Source: Rhodobiaceae bacterium (GTDB taxonomy: Bacteria; Pseudomonadota; Alphaproteobacteria; Parvibaculales; Parvibaculaceae). From it: a stretch of DNA of 12,707 nt. This document shows, in pieces, positions 6,270 to 12,707 of the stretch. Within the stretch, counting starts at the first letter, position 1, and every line of letters begins with the position of its first letter. The stretch spans positions 1 to 12,707 of the forward strand of contig DAIEIL010000105.1 of assembly GCA_027352645.1 (NCBI GenBank), in the 5' to 3' direction. A program made the translations under genes and the position numbers. Below the pieces are notes generated by a model. It was not told the origin of the DNA and did not search any database. It saw only the letters and a program-made list of their open reading frames with translations.

Positions 6270-7472
6270 ATGTCAGAAGCCGTGAAGGCCAATCCGCCGC
6301 TTCCGCCCTTCAACTGGGAGGACCCGCTCCTCCTCGACGAGCAGCTCACCGAAGAAGAGCGGCTGGTGCGCGACAGCGCGCGGGCCTATGCGCAGGAAAA
6401 GCTCTTCACCCGCGTGAAAGAGGCCAACCGCCACGAAATCTTCCATCGCGAGATCATGAACGAGATGGGCGCTCAGGGCCTTCTGGGTCCGACGCTGCCC
6501 GAAAAATATGGCTGCGCCGGCCTCTCCTATGTCTGCTACGGCCTCGCCGCGCGCGAAGTCGAGCGCGTGGATAGCGGCTACCGCTCGGCGATGAGCGTTC
6601 AGTCCTCGCTCGTCATGCATCCGATCTATGCCTATGGCTCGGAGGCCCAGCGCGAGAAATATCTGCCCAAGCTCGCCACCGGCGAATGGGTCGGCTGCTT
6701 CGGCCTGACCGAGCCCGATCACGGCTCCGATCCGGGGTCGATGAAGACCCGCGCGAAGAAGGTCGATGGCGGCTACATTCTCAACGGCGCGAAGATGTGG
6801 ATCACCAATGCGCCGATCTCCGATCTCGCCGTCGTCTGGGCGAAGACGGATGATGACGTCATCCGCGGCTTCGTCGTCGAACGCACCTTCAAGGGCTTCT
6901 CGACGCCAAAGATCGAAGGCAAGTTCTCGCTTCGCGCCTCCATCACCGGCGAAATCTCGCTGCAGGATGTTTTCGTGCCGGATGAGAACCTGCTGCCGAA
7001 TGTACGCGGCCTCGCCGGCCCCTTCGGCTGCCTCAACCGCGCCCGCTATGGCATCGCCTGGGGCGCCATGGGCGCGGCTGAATTCTGCTGGCATGCGGCG
7101 CGGCAATACACACTCGACCGCAAGCAGTTCGGCCGCCCGCTCGCCGCGAACCAGCTCATCCAGAAGAAGCTCGCCGACATGCAGACCGAGATCACGCTCG
7201 GCCTTCAGGGCTGCCTGCAGCTCGGCCGCCTCTTCGACGAAGGCAAGGCGGCTCCCGCCGCGATCTCGCTGATGAAGCGCAACAATTGCGGCAAGGCACT
7301 CGACATCGCTCGCATGGCCCGTGACATGCATGGCGGCAACGGCGTGTCGGACGAATATCACGTCATCCGCCACGCGATGAATCTTGAGGCGGTGAATACT
7401 TATGAAGGCACGCATGACGTTCATGCGCTGATCCTCGGCCGCGAGATCACGGGGATACAGGCTTTCAGTTGA
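6270..7472 (+). CDS. gcdH: Glutaryl-CoA dehydrogenase
   Basis: An FAD acyl-CoA dehydrogenase that oxidises and decarboxylates glutaryl-CoA to crotonyl-CoA in lysine, tryptophan and benzoyl-CoA/glutarate breakdown, passing electrons to ETF. The match to the GCDH branch is strong: VDSGYRSAMSVQSSLVM (100-116) with Arg105, the equivalent of human Arg94 that binds the gamma-carboxylate; FGLTEPDHGSDPGSM (144-158); MWITNAP (176-182); and NTYEGTHDVHALILGR (376-391), in which Glu379 is the catalytic base. The ending EITGIQAF (392-399) is also diagnostic. At 400 aa it has normal mature length. The ATG is preceded by GAGG 8 bases upstream. It probably forms a unit with the MFS gene 60 bp downstream. No CoA-transferase or other glutarate gene is present in the window, so its substrate supply must come from elsewhere. 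Confidence 0.96.
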   Translation: MSEAVKANPPLPPFNWEDPLLLDEQLTEEERLVRDSARAYAQEKLFTRVKEANRHEIFHREIMNEMGAQGLLGPTLPEKYGCAGLSYVCYGLAAREVERVDSGYRSAMSVQSSLVMHPIYAYGSEAQREKYLPKLATGEWVGCFGLTEPDHGSDPGSMKTRAKKVDGGYILNGAKMWITNAPISDLAVVWAKTDDDVIRGFVVERTFKGFSTPKIEGKFSLRASITGEISLQDVFVPDENLLPNVRGLAGPFGCLNRARYGIAWGAMGAAEFCWHAARQYTLDRKQFGRPLAANQLIQKKLADMQTEITLGLQGCLQLGRLFDEGKAAPAAISLMKRNNCGKALDIARMARDMHGGNGVSDEYHVIRHAMNLEAVNTYEGTHDVHALILGREITGIQAFS

Positions 7473-7480
7473 TCGATGGC

Positions 7481-7509
7481 GCGGACCGGTGCCGTCTGGC
7501 CCGGTCCGC
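7481..7509 (+). promoter_or_regulatory. Intercistronic hairpin between gcdH and fsr
   Basis: A perfect 9-bp stem, GCGGACCGG (7481-7489) with CCGGTCCGC (7501-7509), closes an 11-base loop 8 bases after the gcdH stop. No T run follows. It looks like an mRNA-stabilising or attenuating hairpin that would let gcdH and the transporter be expressed at different levels. Confidence 0.5.
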
Positions 7510-7532
7510 CTTCAGGCACATGGGAGACGATC

Positions 7533-8768
7533 GTGAGTGACAGCGTTGCGAAGGCTCCCAGCCCGGCCGTGAAGGACACTGCCTTCGTCGTGCTCGCCGC
7601 GATCAGCCTCTGTCATCTCATCAACGACATGCTGCAGTCGCTGTTGCCGGCGATCTATCCGATGTTGAAGGAGAATTATGGCCTCGACTTCGGGCAGGTG
7701 GGCCTCATCACCCTCACCTACCAGATGACCGCATCGCTGTTGCAGCCGGTCGTCGGCCTCTATACCGACAAGAGATCGAGCCCCTGGTCGCTCGCCATCG
7801 GCATGGGCTTCACGCTGGCAGGCCTTCTGCTTCTCTCGGTTGCAAGCTCCTTCCTCATCCTGCTTGTCGCGGCCGCCCTTGTCGGCACGGGCTCGTCTAT
7901 CTTCCACCCCGAATCCTCCCGCGTTTCGCGCATGGCGTCCGGCGGGCGGCATGGACTCGCGCAATCACTTTTTCAGGTCGGCGGGAACGCAGGCTCGGCC
8001 ATCGGTCCTCTGCTCGCCGCCTTCATCGTCATTCAGAAGGGTCAGGCGAGCGTCGCATGGTTCTCCATCGCGGCGATGATCGGCATTGCGCTGCTCTGGA
8101 ATATCGGCGTCTGGTACAAGCGAAATGCGGCGCCCGCGCCCCAGACCCGCGCGCAAGCCACCGCGCATGGCGCAGCGATCACGCCGCGCCGCATGCGAAT
8201 TGCCATTTGCATATTGCTGGCGCTGATCTTCTCGAAATATTTCTATCTCGCTGGCTTCACCAGCTACTACACATTCTACCTGATCGAGAAATTCCACATC
8301 TCAGTCGAGAACGCACAGGTTCTGCTCTTCGTCTTTCTCGGCGCGGTGGCGGCAGGTACGATCATCGGCGGCCCGCTCGGCGACCGCTTCGGCCGCAAAT
8401 ATGTGATCTGGGCCTCGATCCTCGGCGTGTTGCCTTTCACGCTGATCCTGCCTCACGCCAATCTCTTCTGGACGGCGCTCCTCAGCGTGCCCATCGGCGT
8501 GATCCTCGCCTCCGCTTTTCCGGCGATCATCGTCTATGCGCAGGAATTGATGCCGGGCCGCGTCGGCACGGTGTCAGGGCTGTTCTTCGGCTTCGCTTTC
8601 GGCATGGGGGGCATCGGCGCCGCCGTGCTCGGCGAGCTTGCCGACATAACGAGCATCGACTTCGTCTATCAACTCTGCGCCTTCCTTCCGGCATTGGGAC
8701 TTATCGCGGGCTTCCTGCCAAATCCGGACGCGGCGCGACGCGCCGCCGCCGCCGCCGCGAAGGTCTGA
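7533..8768 (+). CDS. fsr: MFS transporter, fosmidomycin resistance protein (Fsr) family
   Basis: A 12-helix major facilitator antiporter of about 411 aa. The sequence follows E. coli Fsr closely along its length, with shared blocks such as AISLCHLINDMLQSLLPAIYP, SLLQPVVG, GTGSSIFHPESSRV, MASGGRHGLAQS, IFSKYFYLAG, the loop motif GGPLGDRFGRKYVIW, YAQELMPGRVG and SGLFFGFAFGMGG. Fsr exports fosmidomycin in E. coli; the natural substrate is unknown. I chose GTG at 7533 because GGGAGA lies 5 bases upstream and the Fsr-like N-terminus then has the usual short cytoplasmic lead. The earlier in-frame ATG at 7476 lacks a good ribosome site and would encode a proline/tryptophan-rich tail across the hairpin at 7481-7509. 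The C-terminus ends in an alanine run encoded by GCC repeats. It is convergent with the next gene, 12 bp away. Confidence 0.92.
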   Translation: MSDSVAKAPSPAVKDTAFVVLAAISLCHLINDMLQSLLPAIYPMLKENYGLDFGQVGLITLTYQMTASLLQPVVGLYTDKRSSPWSLAIGMGFTLAGLLLLSVASSFLILLVAAALVGTGSSIFHPESSRVSRMASGGRHGLAQSLFQVGGNAGSAIGPLLAAFIVIQKGQASVAWFSIAAMIGIALLWNIGVWYKRNAAPAPQTRAQATAHGAAITPRRMRIAICILLALIFSKYFYLAGFTSYYTFYLIEKFHISVENAQVLLFVFLGAVAAGTIIGGPLGDRFGRKYVIWASILGVLPFTLILPHANLFWTALLSVPIGVILASAFPAIIVYAQELMPGRVGTVSGLFFGFAFGMGGIGAAVLGELADITSIDFVYQLCAFLPALGLIAGFLPNPDAARRAAAAAAKV

Positions 8769-8780
8769 CCGCGCGGCTCG

Positions 8781-9806
8781 TCAGCCGGCAATTCGCCAGA
8801 CGATCCCGCCGCCGTCATATTCGGCATCGAGCCGCAGGTGACGATTGTGAACTGCAAGCGCGCCCTCCCAGAGCGCGTTCCACGCCTGAAAAGCCGCCGC
8901 GCCTGGCGCAAGACCATCCATCAATTTCCAGCCCGTCTGGCGCAGAACGATTGCGCCACGCTCCTCAGTGATCTTGATTTCTTCGCCCTGCGCAGCGGCA
9001 AGCTTTCCCAGATAGCCGGCAAACTGCCGCGGCGAGCCCGGCTCTACTCCGAGAAGCGCCGCCGTCTCATCATAGAACTGCAGGCCGATCAGTCGCGCCG
9101 CATGGCCAAGTTCCACGCGCGTTACATCAGGGCCAAAAAGATCGAGCATGGTCGGCACAAGCGATCGCACATATTCCACCGCATAGGCCCGCTCGACCTT
9201 CTTCAGGCGTTCCTCGGGCCAGCTTGCACTGTCGAGCTTCGGCGCCCTGGCCACATCGAAGTCGGGCGCGTGTTCGTCAGGCGCGAAGCGGACGCGCTCC
9301 TCTTCGGAAATCTCGCGACCATAATCAAAGTAGTAGCCCTCAAGGCCCGGGGCGCCTTCGACCGTCTGGCCCGTGCAGGCGAAGCCAAGACGCGGATTGC
9401 CGAGCGAGACGCCATTGTAACCGTGCCAGCCATGAAGCATGGCCTCATTGACCTTGGCCGGTACGCCACAAATGGCCGTGCCCTGCCAGATCCATCGCGG
9501 CGGCGGATATCGCACCCACGCCTTGCGATCGCTCTCCGGCATGTATTCGGTTTTGACGCCACCCAGCGCGTTTGAAAAATAGTGATACTGGGCGCAGGCG
9601 ACGGCGTCCGGAAGCTGGTCGAGTCCGAGCTTCTTCAAACCGGGCAGAAATTTTTCAAGATGCTGGCGGCGGAAATGCCCGAAGACGAATTGAGCGGCTG
9701 CGTCCGTTCCCCTGCGCGACACGAGCGTCAGCACAAGCCCCGTCATCAATGCGTTGTAGAGCCTGGCGACGGCCTTGTAGCCCGCGAGCGACGGCTCGAT
9801 TCTCAT
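8781..9806 (-). CDS. Conserved-looking hypothetical protein, 341 aa
   Basis: I do not recognise this protein. It has no clear signal peptide. A moderately hydrophobic stretch near 17-30 (YNALMTGLVLTLVS) could be an amphipathic or buried helix. The middle is rich in aromatic and glycine residues with motif-like blocks: AQYHYFSNALGG (72-83), EYMPESDRKAWVRY (87-100), RWIWQGTAICG (104-114), GWHGYNG (126-132), NPRLGFACTGQTV (137-149) and GLEGYYFDYGR (154-164). The C-terminal third is helical and ends with WNALWEGALAVHNRHL. Good codon bias throughout supports a real gene. The ATG at 9806 has GGGGGA about 6 bases upstream. It lies 36 bp downstream of mepK on the same strand, so it may be co-transcribed with the cell-wall genes. 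It could be an enzyme of an unassigned family; no function is claimed. Confidence 0.8.
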   Translation of the reverse strand: MRIEPSLAGYKAVARLYNALMTGLVLTLVSRRGTDAAAQFVFGHFRRQHLEKFLPGLKKLGLDQLPDAVACAQYHYFSNALGGVKTEYMPESDRKAWVRYPPPRWIWQGTAICGVPAKVNEAMLHGWHGYNGVSLGNPRLGFACTGQTVEGAPGLEGYYFDYGREISEEERVRFAPDEHAPDFDVARAPKLDSASWPEERLKKVERAYAVEYVRSLVPTMLDLFGPDVTRVELGHAARLIGLQFYDETAALLGVEPGSPRQFAGYLGKLAAAQGEEIKITEERGAIVLRQTGWKLMDGLAPGAAAFQAWNALWEGALAVHNRHLRLDAEYDGGGIVWRIAG

Positions 9807-9842
9807 TTCCGATCCCCCGACGCCGCATTATCGAAGTGGTGA

Positions 9843-10397
9843 TCAGGCGTCGCGGCCCTGCTGCCAGTGACGCACGCGACCGCAATCGACATGCACGAAG
9901 TCGGATGCGGGATAGTAACCCACGCCACCGCCTTTGAGCACCAGCGCCGCCTTCTGCACCACGGCGAGATCACGGCCCGGCACGCGAATGTCGATCGCCT
10001 GTCCCTGCATGTGAAGGCTGTGCTTGGCGACGCCGCCGCTCGCCTTGTGCATCTTCGCGTTGCTCTCGGGCGAGCGATAGCCGGAGATGACTTCGAAATG
10101 TGAGTTGGTGTCGAGCTTGCCGCGCAGCACGACCAGAAGATCGAGCAGATGCGTGTCGATGTCGTGTTCCGCGCCGTTGCGATGGTCGCGCAGGACCTTC
10201 TTTATGCCCGCAAGCGCTTCGGGTACGTAGGCGCCGTCTGCCCAATAAGTCTCGGCAAAGACTTCGCCCGTATGCGTATTATGGAATTTCAGGGCCCTGC
10301 GTGAGGGGCCTGCGGCAAGAGCCGGTTTCGTGAGCGCCAGGGTCGCTGCACCAGCGCCCAGACCGAAGAAACCTCTGCGTGTGAAATGCAACGCCAC
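9843..10397 (-). CDS. mepK: Murein endopeptidase, MepK/YcbK-like (DUF882, peptidase M15 family), 184 aa
   Basis: A zinc peptidoglycan endopeptidase acting in the periplasm. E. coli MepK cleaves 3-3 (mDAP-mDAP) and also 4-3 cross-links, making room for wall growth. The sequence parallels E. coli YcbK: LKFHNTHTGE (36-45), ISGYRSPESN (104-113), GVAKHSLHMQGQAIDIR (122-138) and GGVGYYPASDFVHVDCG (157-173). Likely zinc ligands are His129, Asp136 and His169. The N-terminus carries a twin-arginine signal, TRRGFFG (6-12), a hydrophobic stretch and a PALA cleavage site near residue 28, so it is probably Tat-exported. The start is GTG at 10397 behind GAGAGG. It lies 111 bp downstream of the L,D-transpeptidase gene, as in E. 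coli ycbB-ycbK, and has its own promoter in that gap. Confidence 0.92.
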   Translation of the reverse strand: MALHFTRRGFFGLGAGAATLALTKPALAAGPSRRALKFHNTHTGEVFAETYWADGAYVPEALAGIKKVLRDHRNGAEHDIDTHLLDLLVVLRGKLDTNSHFEVISGYRSPESNAKMHKASGGVAKHSLHMQGQAIDIRVPGRDLAVVQKAALVLKGGGVGYYPASDFVHVDCGRVRHWQQGRDA

Positions 10398-10432
10398 GCT
10401 ACCTCTCGAAGTTTGAACGCCCCCGTTAAACC

Positions 10433-10461
10433 CGTATAGGAAATATGGTCTCCGGCGTCAA
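10433..10461 (-). promoter_or_regulatory. Sigma70-type promoter of mepK
   Basis: On the minus strand, TTGACG (10461-10456) and TATACG (10438-10433) are separated by exactly 17 bases. The predicted start is about 30 bases ahead of the mepK GTG. This is the best promoter match in the window and indicates that mepK can be expressed independently of ldtD. Confidence 0.7.
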
Positions 10462-10508
10462 ATGACATCGCGCCCATGCGATCATGAGACGCAACTGCAA
10501 TACCTGCC

Positions 10509-12110
10509 TCAGGCCATGCAGGCCCCCACCTTGGCCCCGCCCACAGGCGCCATGCTGACCGGTCCGATGGGCGCGGGCACCGCTTCTCCGCCATGCGGCA
10601 GCGCCGCCGCCAACCGGTGATCGCGGCCATAAATATCCTCGCGGAACTCCGCCGCGCCATCCTCGTCGGCAAAGGCCGTCCAGTAGGCAATCACCACCGG
10701 AATGTCGGTCGCCATCTGCACACGTTGAGTCGCGCCCTCGTCGATTGCCGCTTCGATGCGCTCACGCGGCCAGTTCGCATTGTCCTGGAGAAGCTTCGTG
10801 GCGAGGTCGAGCGGCTTTTCGAGACGGACGCAACCGTGGCTGCGGGCACGCGCATCGCGATCGGCCTTGTTGAAAAGGCTGCGCGCGGGCGTGTCATGCA
10901 GATAGACGTCGAAGGCGCTGTGCAGCTCAAATTTGATGCGGCCAAGCGAATTTTTCGGCCCCGGCGCCTGCACGATCTGGCCGTTCTTCCACTCCATGTT
11001 GTGCGCTTCGAGATAGTCCGGATTGCGCCTGAGCGCCGGCATGATCTCCTTGCGCACGATCGAAACCGGCACCACCCATGGCGGATTGACCACCACCGCG
11101 CGAATATCGCTGCGCACGATAGGGGTCGGCGTCTTCTTCGCACCGACCACCGTGCGCATGCGGAGCACAGGCTTTTCATCGACGATGAGCGCGGCGGCGG
11201 CCGCCGCCGTGTTGACCTCGATGCGCGTCTTTGGAATGCCGCCCGACAGCTGCCGCCAGCGTTCGAGATTGAGCGCGATCTGCTCGGCACGGGCACTCGC
11301 GCTCGCATTGAGTGCAGCAACTGTTTTCTTGCCCAGCGCGCCGTCATTATCGAGCCCGTGGCGCACCTGAAAGCTTTTCAACGCTGCGAGTACGTCGCCC
11401 GCGAGAACCTCGCCGCCCTCGGCATTGGCTAGATAGCCTTCCGCCGCAAGACGCCGCCGCAAGACGGCGACGGCCGGGCTCGACTTGCCCGGCTTCAGCG
11501 AGGGATCCTGCAATGCGATCATGGGCCACCCGCCTTGCGCCGCGACCGACCGATAATGCGCCAGGAGCCCGATGAGAGCCTTATATTCCGGCTGATGCGG
11601 CGGCAGGCCTGCGAGCCAATCCGAAACGTCGCCTTGCGAAAGGGCGGACTTCAAGCCCGGCAGCACGTCGCCCGGATATATATCGAAGTCGATATCGTCA
11701 TCGACGGTCGTGGGATCGACCTGCCCTCGCGTCATGATCCGCGCATAGCGAAGCGCGTCATCGGAGAGAAGCAGGTCGCGCAGCGCTATGTCGGTTGGGG
11801 AACCATGAAGCCGCGCAATATCATCGAGATGGAAGAGCGCCGGATCGAGCCCCTGATCGCCTGCCTTGCTCAGCGTGGCGATGAGCGCCGCCGCATTCCG
11901 GCTGGACCAGAGGCAAGGCCCCTGCGCGCCCGCATAAAGTCGCTGCAGATCGTCCTGCCTTATATCGGTGCGCAGCGAGGCAACGCTGCCAAGCGAAGCG
12001 GTGCAGCCGTCCGCCCGCGCGTTGCCGCCCGTCAGAAGAAGCCCCGCAATCGTCAGAAAAGCCAGACCGGATAGCCGGGAGATGGAGGACCAACGCTGCA
12101 CTGGCGACAC
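10509..12110 (-). CDS. ldtD: L,D-transpeptidase, YcbB/LdtD family, 533 aa
   Basis: A periplasmic enzyme that forms 3-3 mDAP-mDAP cross-links in peptidoglycan and resists most beta-lactams. A signal peptide or N-terminal anchor spans about 1-33 (hydrophobic 14-27, NARADG). A YcbB-type scaffold domain follows, then a peptidoglycan-binding domain at about 209-268 (PAVAVLRRRLAAEGYL, LKSFQVRHGLDNDGALG). The YkuD catalytic domain runs from about 296 to 480, with VVNPPWVVP (340-348), YLHDTP (403-408, His405) and SHGCVRL (424-430) with catalytic Cys427. It is somewhat shorter than E. coli YcbB (615 aa). A tail after 480 ends in a low-complexity Pro/Gly/Ala segment. GTG at 12110 is the first possible start, because TGA lies in frame 9 bases upstream. 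GTG at 12101 has better ribosome-site spacing from AGGG and may be the true start. Confidence 0.93.
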   Translation of the reverse strand: MSPVQRWSSISRLSGLAFLTIAGLLLTGGNARADGCTASLGSVASLRTDIRQDDLQRLYAGAQGPCLWSSRNAAALIATLSKAGDQGLDPALFHLDDIARLHGSPTDIALRDLLLSDDALRYARIMTRGQVDPTTVDDDIDFDIYPGDVLPGLKSALSQGDVSDWLAGLPPHQPEYKALIGLLAHYRSVAAQGGWPMIALQDPSLKPGKSSPAVAVLRRRLAAEGYLANAEGGEVLAGDVLAALKSFQVRHGLDNDGALGKKTVAALNASASARAEQIALNLERWRQLSGGIPKTRIEVNTAAAAAALIVDEKPVLRMRTVVGAKKTPTPIVRSDIRAVVVNPPWVVPVSIVRKEIMPALRRNPDYLEAHNMEWKNGQIVQAPGPKNSLGRIKFELHSAFDVYLHDTPARSLFNKADRDARARSHGCVRLEKPLDLATKLLQDNANWPRERIEAAIDEGATQRVQMATDIPVVIAYWTAFADEDGAAEFREDIYGRDHRLAAALPHGGEAVPAPIGPVSMAPVGGAKVGACMA

Positions 12111-12111
12111 C

Positions 12112-12186
12112 CTGCTTCAAACGACCGATACTCATTCGCGATCGGTCAAAGAATGGACCAACCACCATCAGTTTACATTGAAGCAG
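12112..12186. promoter_or_regulatory. Two nested inverted repeats ahead of ldtD
   Basis: Outer 9-bp arms CTGCTTCAA (12112-12120) and TTGAAGCAG (12178-12186) are perfect. Within them lie perfect 7-bp arms GACCGAT (12123-12129) and ATCGGTC (12141-12147) with an 11-base spacer. They fill most of the 92-bp gap between the methyltransferase stop and the ldtD start. On the ldtD mRNA they could form a leader stem that includes the ribosome site. As DNA, the inner dyad resembles an operator. Confidence 0.48.
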
Positions 12187-12199
12187 ATCAACAGGGCAA
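12172..12199 (-). promoter_or_regulatory. Weak candidate promoter of ldtD
   Basis: On the minus strand, TTGCCC (12199-12194) and TGTAAA (12177-12172) are 16 bases apart. Both are about 4/6 matches to sigma70 consensus. It would place the nested repeats in the transcribed leader. Confidence 0.3.
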
Positions 12200-12202
12200 A
12201 AA

Positions 12203-12707
12203 TCAGGCGGGACGTTTCAGCACAGCCAGCCAGCTGTAGCCGCGATGGAGCGGCTGAAAATCGAGCGATGCACCATGCGCCGCGGCGATCTCGCTCAGCG
12301 CGTCGCGCAGGTCAGCGCGCGGGCTGACATGGAACCAGCGGAGCCAAGCGAAAAGCAGCGCCCGGAAAAAGCGGGGAAGCTCCTCCTGCTGGCCGAAATC
12401 GACGATATGAAGGCTGCCGCCCGGCGCGACATTGCGCATGGCCTGCTCGATTGCCTTGCGCCATTCCGGGATCATCGACACGGTGTAGGACATGAAGACA
12501 CGCTCGAATTGCGGAATGCCGAAAGCGCGCGCCGGATCGAAATCGGTCGCGTCGCCCTGCGCAAAGCTCACGCGCTGTTCGAGCCGCGCCTTGCATGCCG
12601 CAGTGCGCGCCGTCGCAAGCATCTCCGACGAGATGTCCATGCCGTAGAACTCGGCATGCGGAAAGCGGCGGAGCGCCGCAATGATGTTGCGGCCCGTGCC
12701 GCATCCG
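12203..12707 (-). CDS. btaB: SAM-dependent methyltransferase, BtaB-like (5' end outside window)
   Basis: A class I methyltransferase. The frame is open to the window edge, and the first visible codons encode SAM motif I, GCGTGRN (12706-12686), followed by the acidic strand end YGMDIS. Later come AQGDATDFD, the VFMSYTVSMIPEWRKAI block, PGGSLHIVDFGQQEELPRFF, FHVSPRADL and the C-terminal LHRGYSWLAVLKR. This series matches BtaB, which trimethylates diacylglyceryl-homoserine to the betaine lipid DGTS in alphaproteobacteria, typically under phosphate limitation. About 168 residues are visible of an expected 200-220. An internal ATG at 12640 lies after motif I and is not the start. BtaA, which makes the substrate, would be expected just beyond the edge. 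A related lipid or quinone methyltransferase is the alternative. Confidence 0.72.
   Translation of the reverse strand, partial: GCGTGRNIIAALRRFPHAEFYGMDISSEMLATARTAACKARLEQRVSFAQGDATDFDPARAFGIPQFERVFMSYTVSMIPEWRKAIEQAMRNVAPGGSLHIVDFGQQEELPRFFRALLFAWLRWFHVSPRADLRDALSEIAAAHGASLDFQPLHRGYSWLAVLKRPA

Noticed and set aside
6273..7424. 383-aa minus-strand frame opposite gcdH
   Set aside because: Mirror-frame artefact of GC-rich codons; gcdH on the plus strand is unmistakable and the antisense protein has no recognisable motif.
11190..11209. GC-rich palindrome of GCG/GCC repeats inside ldtD
   Set aside because: Explained by a run of alanine codons (residues 302-307); no reason to call it regulatory.
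10593..11432. 279-aa plus-strand frame opposite ldtD
   Set aside because: Arg/His-rich shadow of the YkuD-domain gene, without a ribosome site or a plausible fold.
1..12707. tRNA/rRNA genes, CRISPR arrays, insertion sequences, prophage or toxin-antitoxin genes
   Set aside because: Looked for regularly spaced repeats, cloverleaf-like segments, transposase or phage motifs and paired small genes; none seen beyond the REP pair and the 37-aa gene.

Overview
The window reads as high-GC chromosomal DNA of an alphaproteobacterium, most likely a Hyphomicrobiales/Parvibaculum-like lineage. This is inferred from codon use, from REP-like hairpins of the GTCA..CCGG..CTTGA..CCGG..TCCA type, from a BtaB-like betaine-lipid methyltransferase, and from an ldtD-mepK cell-wall pair. 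The species cannot be fixed from sequence alone. I see no tRNA, rRNA, CRISPR array, insertion sequence or phage gene.

Region 1 (1-796): a possible 3' tail of an upstream gene, an orphan secreted protein of visibly lower GC with a textbook terminator, then an inverted pair of REP-like hairpins in a convergent intergenic space.

Region 2 (797-4071): a flavoprotein module. A gene of the PA1024 type (NADH:quinone reductase, often annotated nitronate monooxygenase) is divergent from a LysR regulator. A second, distantly related nitronate monooxygenase-family gene follows the LysR gene on the same strand and ends at a strong terminator.

Region 3 (4071-8768): a second LysR module. The LysR gene is divergent from an atypical SDR/epimerase-family gene that is translationally coupled (TGATG overlap) to a 37-residue single-pass membrane protein. 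A LysR-type near-palindrome lies between the two divergent genes. Downstream of the LysR gene are glutaryl-CoA dehydrogenase (gcdH) and a fosmidomycin-resistance-type MFS transporter (fsr), probably co-transcribed.

Region 4 (8781-12707, all minus strand): transcription runs from a BtaB-like methyltransferase cut by the window edge, through an L,D-transpeptidase of the YcbB/LdtD family and a Tat-exported MepK/YcbK murein endopeptidase with its own promoter, to a conserved 341-residue protein I do not recognise. LdtD forms 3-3 peptidoglycan cross-links and MepK cleaves them, so the pair is a maker/breaker cell-wall unit, adjacent here as ycbB-ycbK are in E. coli.

The window is mostly ordinary accessory metabolism plus envelope genes. 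I do not see a clear new multi-gene system. The most promising unexplored items are the coupled 37-aa membrane protein, the unrecognised 341-aa protein, the catalytic-motif-deficient SDR, the covarying REP pair, and several unexplained operator-like palindromes.
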